This document shows positions 10,901 through 20,578 of a stretch of 64,000 nucleotides of DNA, one piece after another. The notes under the pieces are model-generated. The model was not told the DNA's origin. It did no database searches and saw only the letters and a program-made list of their open reading frames with translations. Origin of the DNA: Mesorhizobium sp. WSM3860 (GTDB lineage Bacteria; Pseudomonadota; Alphaproteobacteria; Rhizobiales; Rhizobiaceae); contig NZ_NSGF01000009.1 of NCBI RefSeq assembly GCF_002294995.1, positions 1 to 64,000 on the forward strand. Direction: 5' to 3'. Every line of letters begins with the position of its first letter. Positions within the stretch are counted from its first letter, which is position 1. The position numbers and the translations under genes are program-made.

Positions 10901-13900
10901 CGCCGCGAGCCCGGTCAAGATCGAGGTCCAGTCGTTGTCGGCAAAGATAGCCGGCGAAAGCACGCAAGCCCGTCTCGAGGCTTCCGCGATCCTGCCCTCG
11001 GTTGCCGCCAGCCAGGTGAATGTGGACGGTCTTGCCGTTGCGCTGCATTCGGATGCGTTCGATCTCAAGGGGCGGGCAGGCCCGGTCTCCGGGACGGTGT
11101 CGATCGACAGGATCGGCCTGGACAATCCCATGATCGCGCCGTTGGTTGCCGGCAAGGTCACGGCCGAGGTCAATGGCCGTTTGACGAGCGAGGCCGTTGC
11201 CGTCAACAGCGGCTCGCTCAAGAGCGATGCGCTCAACAGCCAGGTCGCCGGCCGCATATCGCTGCGCGACGGCGCCGTCGACCTCAATGTGAACGCCAAT
11301 GTCGCTTCTTCCGCCTTGCCGGCGGCGGTGCGCGGCATGCTGGGCGAGAGCGCGCAATTGAGCGCCGCCCTGAAACGCGACGCCAACGGCAACGTCAATG
11401 TCGCCGGCTTGAAGCTCAACTCGGGCGCGCTGAGCGCCGACGGGCAGGCGAGCCTTGCCGACAACAAGCTTGCCGCCGACATCAGGGGGGCGTTGAGCGA
11501 CGTTTCGCTGCTCTCGAAAGACGCCAAGGGCGCCATCGCTTTTGGCCTGAATGCGCAAGGTCCGATTATGGGCCCCGACCTCTCGCTGACGGTGAACAGC
11601 GACAGGCTGTCCGTGGCGGCGCGCGAGATCACCGGACTGAAGCTCACCGCGACAGGCAAGGCCGATGCCGCCAATCCGGCGGCCGATGTGCAACTGACCG
11701 GCAATGTCGCCAGACAGGCGCTGCAAGGCAGCGCCGTGCTGGCCACCGCCAACGGCAAGCGCGCGATCAACGGGCTTCTGCTGTCGCTGGGTCCGAACAA
11801 GATCTCCGGCGACCTCGCGCTCGACGAAGCCTTCGTGCCGGTGGGCACCGTGTCGCTCGATCTGCCTGACATCGGTCCGCTGGCGGCGCTTGCACTGGAA
11901 AAGGCGGAAGGCGATGTTCGCGGCACTATCGCCTTCTCGAAGGCCGGCAACGGGCCGAACGTCGCCGTCAAGGCGACCACGGCGGCGATCAGGCGCGGCG
12001 ACATCTCGGCCAAAAAAGTCGCCATCGACGCACAGATCGCCAACTACCTTGCAGCACCTGTCATCTCCGGCAAGATCCGCGCCGACAGCGTGACCTCCAG
12101 CGGCACTGCCGTTACCGGCATCGATGTCGACCTGAAGCGCGACGGCGACTGGACCGGCTTTTCCGGCGGCGCCACGGTCAAGAACATTCCGGCGAAGGCG
12201 GCCGGCCGGGTGAAAGTGGCCAACGGCACGACGACCGTCGAGCTCGCGTCAGGCCAGGCGACGGTGCAAGGCATCAAGGCGGCGATCGCGCAGGCCTCGA
12301 CCGTGACCATCGCCAACGGCGCGACGACGCTCGACCGGCTGGTGCTCAATCTCGGCGGCGGTACGGCGACGGTGACGGGCAAGGTCGCGCAGACGCTCGA
12401 CATCAACGCCAATCTGGCCAGGGTGCCGGTCTCGCTCGCAAACAGTTTCTCGCCCGGCCTCGATGCGGCAGGCTCGATCTCGGGCACGGTCAAGGTCTCC
12501 GGCGCGCCGGCCACTCCGACGGTCGCCTTCAATGTAGCTGCTTCCGGCGTGCAGACTTCGCAGACGCGGGGCGCAGGGCTCGGCGGCATGAACGTATCCT
12601 CGTCGGGAACCTTTGCCGGCAACAAGCTTGCCTTCGACGCCGACATCAGCGACGGCGCCGGCCTTGGTCTCAAGGGCGGCGGCACGGTGACGACGGCAGG
12701 CGGGCCGACCTTGGCGCTCGATTTCAAAGGCAAGGTGCCGTTTTCCTTCCTTGCCTCGAAACTCGCCGCGCAAGGCCTGGCGCTCAACGGAAGCGCCGAT
12801 GTCGACTTGCAGGTGCGCGGTCCGGTGTCCGCGCCGGTGATCAGCGGCAAAGTCACGACGTCGGGCGCGCGTCTCATCGACGCGCGGTCCGGGCTGGCGG
12901 TCAACGACATCGGGGCCGACGTCTCGATCGGCGGCGGCGTCGCCAGGATCAATCGCCTGACGGGCACGTTGTCGACGCGCGGCAGCCTTTCGGCGAGCGG
13001 CACCGTCGGCATCACGCCGGCGCAAGGTTTTCCGGCCGACCTGTCGATAAAACTCACCGACGGCCGCTACACCGACGGCAGGGTGGTGACCGCCAATCTC
13101 GGCGGCGACCTGACCATCAAGGGGCCGCTCGTGTCGGCGCCGGTGATCGCCGGCACCATAAACCTGGCGCGGACGGTCATCACCGTGCCGGACAAGCTGC
13201 CGGGTTCGCTCTCGGAGTTGGATGTGAAGCATAAGAACCCGCCGCGCGCAGTGCGCGCGCAGGACAGGGCGCTGAACCCGCCGACATCGAGCAGCGGAGG
13301 CAGCAGCGGCAGCGGCCTTGTCCTCGACGTGACGGTCAACGCACCGAATCAGATCTTCATCCAGGGCAGGGGCGTCGACGCCGAGCTCGGCGGCTCGCTG
13401 AAGCTGACCGGCCCGGCATCCTCGCCGCAGGCCGTCGGAACCTTCACCTTGCAGCGCGGCCGGCTGACGATCCTCGCCAAGCGGCTGACCTTCACCGAGG
13501 GCACGGTCGGGTTCCAGGGTTCGCTTGTGCCTTACCTCAACCTGACCGCGACCACCACGACCAGCAGCGCCACCGTCACCATCGTCGTTTCGGGCGAGGC
13601 GACCAACCCGAAGTTCAACTTCTCCTCCGCACCGGCGCTGCCTGAGGACGAGGTGCTGGCGCAACTGATCTTCGGCCGCTCGATGTCCAATCTCTCGCCG
13701 CTGCAGATCGCCCAGCTTGCCGACGCGGCCGCGCAATTGGCCGGCGCCGGCGGCACGACCTCGCTGCTCGACAATCTACGCAGCGCGATCGGCATCGACG
13801 ATCTCGATGTGACGACCGACGAGAAGGGCGGCACCGCGGTTTCGGCCGGCAAGTACCTCAACGACCGTACCTACGTGACAATCCAGAAGGGCGACAAACC

Positions 13901-14015
13901 GGGCTCCGGCAAGGCGACGATCGATCTCAATGTCGGGAGGGGCGTGAAGCTGCGCGGCGAGGCCAACGACGCGGGCGAAGCCAAGGGCGGCGTCTTTTAC
14001 GAACGCGAATATTGA
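7959..14015 (+). CDS. tamB: TamB, translocation and assembly module component
   Basis: A 2018-residue protein with a single N-terminal membrane anchor (about residues 5-32) and a very long repetitive beta-rich region rich in Gly, Ala and Ser. The conserved TamB/DUF490 C-terminal domain covers roughly residues 1680-2018, with an LPEDEVLAQLIFGR motif typical of the family. TamB spans the periplasm and is thought to conduct lipids or help outer-membrane protein assembly with TamA, encoded just upstream with a one-base overlap. The protein is longer than the 1250-1600 residues usual for the family because about 625 residues are present twice (see the duplication entry). The first two codons are ATG ATG; either could be used. 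Confidence 0.93.
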   Translation: MMRIFWRILRICLYTLLLLLVVAIGALAVLTGTEGGRQNLAGLISKLASTEDRKVTVSGIEGIWSGQLRLDHVVLEDRTGPWLVARKVALDWSPTALLSRNFNADRIGAERIELARLPQAGQQPSQGASTSLPVSIDVKEIELPEIALGQELAGSGIAELAAKGSLKADPSPLAIDTVLKVARHDGKQGNVDAKVHFAPADNKLDLDLKASEPAGGIIANLLKLPDAPPVDIVVSGTGPLANWNGIGTFVVDRQIVAQLTGRHQLSDRGHYIEAKGDGEFERFLPEKFKSLFAGKTDFDVAGTATTTGGIDIERAIVESGAVHGTATGNVDPKGASDLAVELSAKDKPVTIDVGTSAVPILVAVEKATARAFGDGKAPIVDIGTSLASIAVGGTQLNNVTGQVHSDGFDVATRTGPVNVKLAAAGLKTDVATLAPLVTGKLAADLAGSISRDAVTVDQGTLRSDALNAALTAGVSLADLSMTLKMNADAVSKALPPQISSLLGERVKFSATATRDPEGAFAANELELTSGSLSASGTASAQGSDIQANVKGTLGDVSALSSLAGTPLAGGVNFALTASGPRWAPDFSVSADSASLTAAGRTVKDIKLSAKGKADIANPSADISLTGNVEKQPLDIEASLVTAAGKRAIRGLSLALGDNKVSGDLALDDQFLPLGTLTLAVPDVGPLAALGGQTASGDINGTIAFAKDGATPNVTINAASTSIARGELAAKAITVDALIANYLKGPAISGTIKADSVTSGKTVVSGIGIDLKRDGDWTNFSGGATASGIPATATGRVKIADGKTSVEIASGEATLRGIKAAIAEPSRLAIANGVASVEKLALNLGGGSATVSGSAGQSLDLTADFAGLPAALANDFVPGLDAAGTLEGTAHLTGPSASPDIQFDAKLAGAETSQTRQAGLGPLNLDAAGSYGLASGLALDHATLSGDRISGNAAGTLNPNGDSDFSLDLTSSGPSLPLTIGSAASPVKIEVQSLSAKIAGESTQARLEASAILPSVAASQVNVDGLAVALHSDAFDLKGRAGPVSGTVSIDRIGLDNPMIAPLVAGKVTAEVNGRLTSEAVAVNSGSLKSDALNSQVAGRISLRDGAVDLNVNANVASSALPAAVRGMLGESAQLSAALKRDANGNVNVAGLKLNSGALSADGQASLADNKLAADIRGALSDVSLLSKDAKGAIAFGLNAQGPIMGPDLSLTVNSDRLSVAAREITGLKLTATGKADAANPAADVQLTGNVARQALQGSAVLATANGKRAINGLLLSLGPNKISGDLALDEAFVPVGTVSLDLPDIGPLAALALEKAEGDVRGTIAFSKAGNGPNVAVKATTAAIRRGDISAKKVAIDAQIANYLAAPVISGKIRADSVTSSGTAVTGIDVDLKRDGDWTGFSGGATVKNIPAKAAGRVKVANGTTTVELASGQATVQGIKAAIAQASTVTIANGATTLDRLVLNLGGGTATVTGKVAQTLDINANLARVPVSLANSFSPGLDAAGSISGTVKVSGAPATPTVAFNVAASGVQTSQTRGAGLGGMNVSSSGTFAGNKLAFDADISDGAGLGLKGGGTVTTAGGPTLALDFKGKVPFSFLASKLAAQGLALNGSADVDLQVRGPVSAPVISGKVTTSGARLIDARSGLAVNDIGADVSIGGGVARINRLTGTLSTRGSLSASGTVGITPAQGFPADLSIKLTDGRYTDGRVVTANLGGDLTIKGPLVSAPVIAGTINLARTVITVPDKLPGSLSELDVKHKNPPRAVRAQDRALNPPTSSSGGSSGSGLVLDVTVNAPNQIFIQGRGVDAELGGSLKLTGPASSPQAVGTFTLQRGRLTILAKRLTFTEGTVGFQGSLVPYLNLTATTTTSSATVTIVVSGEATNPKFNFSSAPALPEDEVLAQLIFGRSMSNLSPLQIAQLADAAAQLAGAGGTTSLLDNLRSAIGIDDLDVTTDEKGGTAVSAGKYLNDRTYVTIQKGDKPGSGKATIDLNVGRGVKLRGEANDAGEAKGGVFYEREY
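8890..12660 (+). repeat. Internal tandem duplication within tamB (about 1.87 kb unit)
   Basis: Two consecutive stretches of TamB, roughly 8890-10780 and 10780-12660, align along their length. Matched pairs include DLKRDGDWTNFSGGAT and DLKRDGDWTGFSGGAT, starting about 1866 bp apart, and SSLLGERVKFSA and RGMLGESAQLSA, 1878 bp apart. Many other blocks keep the same order (IANGVASVEK/IANGATTLDR, SQTRQAGLG/SQTRGAGLG). The copies have diverged considerably, so the duplication is old and likely maintained. Edges are approximate because I aligned by eye. Confidence 0.85.
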
Positions 14016-14285
14016 CGGTGTTGCTCGCCCCGACGGGCTGACGAGGACTTTTAGCGCGCACGAGGCCCTGTCCGCCGACAATGTCTTGATTTGATTGCCG
14101 TGTTAATTTTTCGGGAAATGTGCGGTGGACTAACAAATTTGCGTCAAGGCTGTCGCTATCACGCCAACCGGCCCCATTCCAAAGTTGCACATTCCCCACC
14201 ATGTTCCAATTCCACACCGGCTTTTGACATCACGGTCTGGATGCGGAATGTTAAAAGGCAGAAAGCCAAACAATGGGAGTCAGTC

Positions 14286-15944
14286 ATGGCAATCTACAAA
14301 AGTAACGGTGACCGCGTTCCGGACCACATCCTGGCAATGGCCGAAGCGGCCAAGTCGGGCACGGTGGACCGCCGTGAATTCCTGGCTTTGGCCAGCGTTT
14401 TCGGTGCATCGACGGCAATGGCTTACGGCATGCTCGGCCTGGCCGCGCCGACGCCAGCCAGGGCCGAGGACGTGCAGGGCAAGAAGGGCGGCGTGCTGAA
14501 GGTCGCCATGTCGATCAAGGATCCCAAGGATCCACGCACCGCCGACTGGTCGGAGATTGCCAACGCCGAGCGCCAGGCGCTCGAGCCGATGGTGAAGTAC
14601 ACGAAGGAGTACACCTTCTCGCCTTACCTGCTGGCAAGCTGGGACATCAACGACGACGCTACCGAATACACGCTGCATGTGCGGCCGGGCGTCGAATGGA
14701 ATAACGGCGACAAGTTCACCGCCGACGACGTGATCTACAATTTCACCCGCTGGGCCGACAAGGCAGCGGAAGGCAACTCGATGCCTGGCCGCCTCGGCAG
14801 CCTGGTCGACGACAGCACCAAGAAGCTGCGCGAAGGCTCCGTCGTCAAGGTCGACGACATGACGGTCAAGCTCAAGCTCAGCAAGCCCGACATCGCAATC
14901 ATCCCGAACCTGTGCGATTATCCGGCGCTCGTCGTGCACAAGACCTTCGACGAGAAGGGCGCCAACTTCAAGAACTGCCCGATCGGCACCGGACCGTTCG
15001 AGCTTGTCTCCTACGATGTCGGCCAGAAGGTGGTCTACAAGCGCCGCGAGACCGGCAAGTGGTGGCAGGGCGAAGCTTTCCTCGACGGTGTCGAGTTCAT
15101 CGATTACGGCACCGATCCGGCGGCGACGGTTTCGGCTTTCGAATCCGGCGAAGTCCAGACCAACCACGAAACGACCGCCGACTACATCAAGATCATCGCT
15201 GATGTCGGCGCTCCGGTTTCGGAGGTCGTCACGGCCGCCACCGTGGTGTCGCGCTTCAACATCACCCACAAGCCCTATGACAACCAGAAGGTTCGTCAGG
15301 CGATGTTGCTTGCCGTCGACAACGCTACCGTGCTGCAGCTCGGCTACGGCAACGCCGGCACCCCGGCTGAAAACCACCATGTTGCGCCGATCCATCCGGA
15401 ATATGTCAAGCTGCCGGAGGTCAAGCGCGACATGGCCAAGGCCAAGCAGATGCTGACGGAAGCCGGCGTGATGGATTTCGAGCACGAACTGATCAGCAAC
15501 GACGAGGACTATCACAAGAACACCACGGACGCGATCGCGGCCCAGCTGCGCGAAGCAGGCATCAAGGTGAAGCGCACCGTGCTGCCGAGCTCGACTTTCT
15601 GGAACGACTGGACGAAGTATCCGTTCTCGCAAACCAACTGGAACATGCGCCCTCTGGGCATCCAGGTCATCGCCATCGCCTATCGCTCCGGCGAAGCGTG
15701 GAACGAGACGGCCTACGCCAATCCCGACTTCGACAAGAAGGTCAACGAGGCGCTCGGCATCGCCGATGCGGAGAAGCGCAAGGTTGTGATGAAGGACATC
15801 GAGCAGACCCTGCAGGATTCCGGCATCATCATCCAGCCTTACTGGCGCAAGCTCTACATCAACATCAAGCCCGAGGTGAAGAACCACTCGATGCACCCGA
15901 CCTATGAGCACGACTTCGGCAAGGTCTGGCTCGATCAGGCGTGA
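14286..15944 (+). CDS. ABC transporter substrate-binding protein, family 5 (peptide/nickel type)
   Basis: A 552-residue periplasmic solute-binding protein of the DppA/OppA superfamily. The N-terminus carries a twin-arginine-like signal, [15 protein letters not shown], with Arg-Arg at residues 29-30, followed by a hydrophobic core and an ARAE cleavage region near residue 60. The body has the family pattern of a [21 protein letters not shown] block near residue 135. I start at 14286, which has GGAG about 10 bases upstream, rather than at the longer upstream frame. Permease and ATPase genes follow, so it delivers substrate to that transporter. The substrate is not evident: peptides, opines and sugars are all handled by this superfamily. 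Confidence 0.92.
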   Translation: MAIYKSNGDRVPDHILAMAEAAKSGTVDRREFLALASVFGASTAMAYGMLGLAAPTPARAEDVQGKKGGVLKVAMSIKDPKDPRTADWSEIANAERQALEPMVKYTKEYTFSPYLLASWDINDDATEYTLHVRPGVEWNNGDKFTADDVIYNFTRWADKAAEGNSMPGRLGSLVDDSTKKLREGSVVKVDDMTVKLKLSKPDIAIIPNLCDYPALVVHKTFDEKGANFKNCPIGTGPFELVSYDVGQKVVYKRRETGKWWQGEAFLDGVEFIDYGTDPAATVSAFESGEVQTNHETTADYIKIIADVGAPVSEVVTAATVVSRFNITHKPYDNQKVRQAMLLAVDNATVLQLGYGNAGTPAENHHVAPIHPEYVKLPEVKRDMAKAKQMLTEAGVMDFEHELISNDEDYHKNTTDAIAAQLREAGIKVKRTVLPSSTFWNDWTKYPFSQTNWNMRPLGIQVIAIAYRSGEAWNETAYANPDFDKKVNEALGIADAEKRKVVMKDIEQTLQDSGIIIQPYWRKLYINIKPEVKNHSMHPTYEHDFGKVWLDQA

Positions 15945-15962
15945 TCCTTTTGCGATAAATAC

Positions 15963-15980
15963 GAGGGGCGTCAGCCCCTC
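15963..15980 (+). terminator. Intercistronic hairpin after the binding-protein gene
   Basis: GAGGGGC (15963-15969) and GCCCCTC (15974-15980) form a perfect 7-bp stem with a GTCA loop, 19 bases after the binding-protein stop. There is no long T run. Such hairpins in transporter operons commonly stabilise the upstream message or partly attenuate, giving more binding protein than permease. Confidence 0.55.
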
Positions 15981-16093
15981 CTATTTGCAGCTTCGTCGCC
16001 GTTGCGTATTGTGCAGCGGTGGCGGAGCCTCACAAGGTATCCGACACAGGGTTGAACGTATCTGACCCCAACCCGGCCGGCAGGGGAGCGCGC

Positions 16094-17128
16094 ATGTTCT
16101 CATTCATTGCCAGACGCATCGGCACGATTCTGCTCACGATGCTATGCCTGACGCTGGTCGTCTTCTTTCTCGTCAATCTCGAGCCCAACCTGAAGAAGCT
16201 GGCGATCAGCCAGACCGAGATGCACACGTCGGCCGAGCAGCTCGAAAGCTGGCTGGTCAATCACGGCTACCGGCAGAATTTCTTTGCGCGCTACGGCCAG
16301 TGGCTGGGCGTGCTGCCCAAGCAGCCGATCACCGATCCGGCCACCGGCAAGGTGACGCAGCGCTTCTCCTTCTGCAACGACCCGGTCGAGCCGAAATTCT
16401 CCGGCGTGCTGCAGGGCGATTTCGGCTGTTCGACCAAGTTCAAGACGACGGTCGCGGCCAAGCTGTTTCCGGCGCTCGGCGCCACCGGCATATTGATGTT
16501 CTGGGTGCTGGCGGTCATGGTGCCGATCTCGCTGCTCGTCGGCATCCTTGCCGGCATGCGCGAAGGCTCGCGAACGGACCGGACCCTGTCGGTGGCCTCG
16601 ATCGCCTCGACGGCGACGCCCGAATATGTGTCGGGCGTCATCTTCACCGTCATCTTCGCCTCGTGGCTCGGCTGGCTGAACGGCTCGGCGGCATCCGCCA
16701 GCCAGGGCATCACCTTCTACAATTTCACCCTGCCGGTGATCACGCTGGCGATCTACGGCACCGGCTATATCGCGCGCATGACACGCGCCTCGATGGTCGA
16801 GGTGATGACGCAGCAATATATCCGCACCGCCCGCCTCAAGGGCCTCTCCTTCAGCAGTGTGGTGATCAAGCATGCGCTGCGCAACGCGCTGATCGCGCCT
16901 TTCACCGTCATCATGCTGCAGTTCCCGTGGCTGCTCACCGGCGTCGTCATCGTCGAGGTGATGTTCCGCTACCAGGGCTTCGGCTACACGCTGGTCGAGG
17001 CCGCCGGCAACAACGACATCGACCTTCTGCTCGGCTGCTCGCTGGTCTCGGTGTTCATCGTGCTGATCACCCAGCTCATCTCGGATGTCGGCTACGCGTT
17101 TCTCAATCCGCGCATCAGAGTTCAATAG
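16094..17128 (+). CDS. ABC transporter permease, DppB type
   Basis: A 344-residue inner-membrane permease. ATG 16094 has GGGGAG five bases upstream and begins MFSFIARRIGT, the usual opening of DppB-type permeases; a GTG at 16019 would add 25 polar residues and looks wrong. About six membrane segments are visible, with a periplasmic loop after the first one (about residues 30-120) that is longer than in classical DppB and contains an FCND...DFGC segment. The cytoplasmic coupling motif lies near residues 240-265 (RTARLKGLS). It forms the channel with the next gene, 12 bases downstream. Confidence 0.92.
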   Translation: MFSFIARRIGTILLTMLCLTLVVFFLVNLEPNLKKLAISQTEMHTSAEQLESWLVNHGYRQNFFARYGQWLGVLPKQPITDPATGKVTQRFSFCNDPVEPKFSGVLQGDFGCSTKFKTTVAAKLFPALGATGILMFWVLAVMVPISLLVGILAGMREGSRTDRTLSVASIASTATPEYVSGVIFTVIFASWLGWLNGSAASASQGITFYNFTLPVITLAIYGTGYIARMTRASMVEVMTQQYIRTARLKGLSFSSVVIKHALRNALIAPFTVIMLQFPWLLTGVVIVEVMFRYQGFGYTLVEAAGNNDIDLLLGCSLVSVFIVLITQLISDVGYAFLNPRIRVQ

Positions 17129-17140
17129 GGGGCAGGGCGG

Positions 17141-18298
17141 ATGCAGATCGAATATATCGGTGCCTTCGATGTCGTGGTCGGCGTGCTTTGGCGCTTCTGG
17201 CCGGTATGGGTCGCGCTTGTCCTGGTGATGGGCCTTAGCTTTGCCTACAAGAAGAAGCTCGGGCTCTACGGCCAGCTCTTTGACAGCGGCGTCGGCATTG
17301 CCGGCGTCGGCATCTGCCTGTTCTGGCTGTTCACGGCGATCTTCGCCTCGACCATCTCGCCTTTCGATCCGCTGGCGCAGGTGTCGATCATGAAGGATAC
17401 GCTGCCCGGCGCGATCGAGCCGACATCGAAGCTCGTCTACTATTTCGGCGGCGACAAGCTCGCCCGCGACGTGTTCTCGCGCATGGTCTATGGCAGCCAG
17501 ATCGTGCTGATCATCGCTCCGGCGGCGACCGGTTTTGCGCTGATGGTCGGCATCACGCTCGGCCTGCCGGCCGGTTACTACGGCGGCAAGATCGACACGG
17601 TGCTGTCCTTCCTCGCCAATCTGGTGCTGGCCTTCCCGGTGATCCTTTTGTTCTACCTGCTGGTGACGCCAGGCATCATGGATACGCCTATCCCGTACGC
17701 CCTGGCGGGGCTGTTCTTCCTGTTCCCGATCATCTTCTTCTGCGTGCTGTTCTGGACCCGCTACAAGAACCGGCCGGACCGGCTCTATATCCTGCTCGGC
17801 CTGACGCTCGTCATCGGCGGCTGGATCTATACGGGCCTCGTCTTCGACAAGGATCCGCTGAGGATCGTCCACATCGATCCCAACCAGCTCAACATCTTCG
17901 TGGCGGTGGTGTTCGCTTCCAGCCCCGGCGTGTTCCGCATCGTGCGCGGGCTGACCATGGATATCAAGACGCGCGACTACGTGGCGGCGGCGCAGACACG
18001 CGGTGAATCGCCCTGGTACATCATGCTGTGGGAAATCCTGCCCAATGCACGCGGACCGCTGATCGTCGACGCCTGCCTCCGCATCGGCTATACGACGATC
18101 CTGCTCGGCACGCTCGGCTATTTCGGCCTGGGGCTGGCGCCGGAAAGTCCGGACTGGGGCACCGCGATCAAGGATGCCAGCCGGCTCTTGCGCTCCTTCA
18201 TCCACCCGGCGCTGCCGCCGACGATCGCGCTGATGTCGTTCGTGCTGGGCCTGAACCTTTTGGCGGATTCGCTGCGCGAACAGTCGATGAAGGATTGA
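17141..18298 (+). CDS. ABC transporter permease, DppC type, with inserted membrane segment
   Basis: A 385-residue inner-membrane permease paired with the preceding one. The C-terminal half has the coupling motif DYVAAAQTRGESPW (about residues 280-295) and the family block LGYFGLGLAPESPDWG. Compared with DppC (about 300 residues) it has an extra stretch near residues 180-260 that contains two further hydrophobic segments (LAGLFFLFPIIFFCVLFW and LLGLTLVIGGWIYTGL) between the first part of the permease fold and the coupling motif. Membership is clear; the reason for the insertion is not. Confidence 0.9.
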   Translation: MQIEYIGAFDVVVGVLWRFWPVWVALVLVMGLSFAYKKKLGLYGQLFDSGVGIAGVGICLFWLFTAIFASTISPFDPLAQVSIMKDTLPGAIEPTSKLVYYFGGDKLARDVFSRMVYGSQIVLIIAPAATGFALMVGITLGLPAGYYGGKIDTVLSFLANLVLAFPVILLFYLLVTPGIMDTPIPYALAGLFFLFPIIFFCVLFWTRYKNRPDRLYILLGLTLVIGGWIYTGLVFDKDPLRIVHIDPNQLNIFVAVVFASSPGVFRIVRGLTMDIKTRDYVAAAQTRGESPWYIMLWEILPNARGPLIVDACLRIGYTTILLGTLGYFGLGLAPESPDWGTAIKDASRLLRSFIHPALPPTIALMSFVLGLNLLADSLREQSMKD

Positions 18299-18347
18299 TG
18301 GCGGGCTTCGGGCCCCATGTTCCAGGAATCAAGGATTGGAGCGACCC

Positions 18348-20558
18348 ATGAACGAGGCAGTTCGAGATCCAGCCAAGGCGAGCAATGGGCCGATCATCGA
18401 GATCGAGAACCTCTCGATCTCCTTCTTCACGCGCAAGGGCGAGATCCCGGCGGTGATGGACTTTTCCTGCACGGTCATGCCCGGCGAGGCGATGGGCATC
18501 GTCGGCGAATCCGGCTGCGGCAAGTCGACCGTGTCGCTCGGCATCATGCGCGACCTCTCAAACATCGGAAAGATCGTCGGCGGCCGCATCAAGTTCCAGG
18601 GAAGGGACATGGGCGAGATGTCCGAGGAGGAGCTTCGGGCGATCCGCGGCAACAAGATCGCCATGATCTACCAGGAGCCGATGGCGAGCCTCAATCCGGC
18701 GATGAAGGTCGGCCAGCAATTGATGGAAGTGCCGCTGATCCACGACAAGGTCTCCAAGGAAGAGGCCCATAACCGTGCACTGGAGATGGTGCGCGCGGTC
18801 AAGCTGCCCGATCCGGAGCGCATGATGCGCTCCTATCCGCACCAGCTTTCCGGCGGCCAGCAGCAGCGCATCGTCATCGCCATGGCGCTGCTGTCGAAAC
18901 CGGCGCTGCTGCTCCTCGACGAGCCGACGACGGCGCTCGACGTCACCGTCGAGGCCGGCATCGTCGAACTGGTCAAGGGGCTGGGCCAGAAGTTCGGCAC
19001 CTCGATGATCTTCGTGTCGCACAATCTCGGCCTCATTCTGGAGACCTGCGACAAGATCACGGTGATGTATTCCGGCGAGGCGGTCGAGACCGGCAAGATC
19101 GAGGACGTGTTCGACCGGATGCGGCACCCCTACACGCAAGGGCTGTTCCGCTCGATTCCGCTGCCCGGCGCCGACAAGAATTCGCGGCCGTTGATCTCCA
19201 TTCCCGGCCAATTGCCGCTGCCGCATGAGCGGCCGAAGGGATGCAATTTCGGACCCCGCTGTCACCATTTCGTCGAGGGCGTCTGCAATGCCGCCGAAAT
19301 TCCGATGGTTGCCGTCGAGGGGCACGAGGGCCATTTCTCGCGCTGCGTACGCTTCAACGAGATCGACTGGGAAGCGCTGCCCCCCGGTGCCAAGAAGGTC
19401 AACGAAAAGGTCGAGCCCGGCGCGCCGGTGCTCAAGATCGACAATCTCAAGAAGTACTACAAGGTCGGCGGCAGCGAGGTGTTCGGCTCCAGCGAGGGCC
19501 GCGTGGTCAAGGCCAATGAGACGATTTCGTTCACCGCGCGCGAGTCCGAAACGGTGGCGATCGTCGGCGAGTCCGGCTGCGGGAAATCGACGCTCGCCAA
19601 GGTGCTTCTGGGGCTTGAGACCGCAAGCTCGGGGACCGTCACGCTGGGCAACAAGGAGATCCAGTCGACCGGCATCGAAAGCCGCAATGTCGAGACGGTG
19701 TCGTCGATCCAGATGGTGTTCCAGAACCCGTTCGACACGCTGAACCCCAGCCATTCGGTCGGCTCGCAGATCATCCGGACGCTGGAGAAGTTCAATGTCG
19801 GCAAGACGGTCGCCGAGCGGCGCAAGCGCATGCTGGAGCTGCTCGACCTGGTTAAGCTGCCGCGGGCCTTCGAAGCCCGCAAGCCGCGCCAGCTCTCAGG
19901 CGGCCAGAAGCAGCGCATCGGCGTGGCGCGCGCCTTTGCCGGCGACGCCAAGGTGGTGGTGGCCGACGAGCCGGTCTCGGCGCTCGACGTCTCGGTGCAG
20001 GCGGCGGTGACCGAGCTCTTGATGGACATCCAGCGCAAGAACAAGACGACCATGCTGTTCATCAGCCACGATCTGTCGGTGGTGCGCTACATCGCCGACC
20101 GCGTCGTCGTCATGTATCTCGGCTATATCGTCGAGCAGGGCACGACGGACCAGATCTTTTCGCCGCCTTACCATCCCTACACCGAGGCGCTGCTCTCGGC
20201 GATCCCGATCGCCGACACCAGCGTGGTCAAGAAGCACATCGTGCTCGAAGGCGACATCCCGTCGGCAATGAACCCGCCGACCGGCTGTCCCTTCCAGACG
20301 CGCTGCGGCTACAAGAGGCTGGTGCCGGACAATCTGTGCGAGACGACGGTGCCGCCGGTGAAGAATCTCGGCAACGGCCATATGAGCCTGTGCTGGCTGT
20401 CGGACGAGGTGCTGGCCAAGATGGAGCCGGTCATCAAGTTCGACAAGGAGCATGCGGCACATGAAGGCGTGCCGGACGACGCGCCGCACGGCACGGGGCC
20501 GGGCTTTGCCGGCACCCCGCCCAAGCGCCCGAGGGGCAAGAGGCCGAAGCCGAACTAA
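18348..20558 (+). CDS. Dual-domain ABC transporter ATP-binding protein (DppD-DppF fusion type)
   Basis: A 736-residue protein with two complete ATPase domains. Each has Walker A GESGCGKST (near residues 52 and 406), a signature (LSGGQQQR, LSGGQKQR) and Walker B (LLLDEPTTALD, VVADEPVSALD). Each is followed by an oligopeptide-transporter C-terminal extension with cysteines (CNFGPRCHHF, CPFQTRCGYK) that may bind an iron-sulfur cluster, as in DppD/DppF. I use ATG 18348 (GGAG six bases upstream) rather than TTG 18336. It energises the upstream permease pair and ends the operon. A C-terminal tail of Pro, Gly, Lys and Arg residues is probably unstructured. Confidence 0.93.
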   Translation: MNEAVRDPAKASNGPIIEIENLSISFFTRKGEIPAVMDFSCTVMPGEAMGIVGESGCGKSTVSLGIMRDLSNIGKIVGGRIKFQGRDMGEMSEEELRAIRGNKIAMIYQEPMASLNPAMKVGQQLMEVPLIHDKVSKEEAHNRALEMVRAVKLPDPERMMRSYPHQLSGGQQQRIVIAMALLSKPALLLLDEPTTALDVTVEAGIVELVKGLGQKFGTSMIFVSHNLGLILETCDKITVMYSGEAVETGKIEDVFDRMRHPYTQGLFRSIPLPGADKNSRPLISIPGQLPLPHERPKGCNFGPRCHHFVEGVCNAAEIPMVAVEGHEGHFSRCVRFNEIDWEALPPGAKKVNEKVEPGAPVLKIDNLKKYYKVGGSEVFGSSEGRVVKANETISFTARESETVAIVGESGCGKSTLAKVLLGLETASSGTVTLGNKEIQSTGIESRNVETVSSIQMVFQNPFDTLNPSHSVGSQIIRTLEKFNVGKTVAERRKRMLELLDLVKLPRAFEARKPRQLSGGQKQRIGVARAFAGDAKVVVADEPVSALDVSVQAAVTELLMDIQRKNKTTMLFISHDLSVVRYIADRVVVMYLGYIVEQGTTDQIFSPPYHPYTEALLSAIPIADTSVVKKHIVLEGDIPSAMNPPTGCPFQTRCGYKRLVPDNLCETTVPPVKNLGNGHMSLCWLSDEVLAKMEPVIKFDKEHAAHEGVPDDAPHGTGPGFAGTPPKRPRGKRPKPN

Positions 20559-20578
20559 GGATCCGCGCGTTCCCGGCG

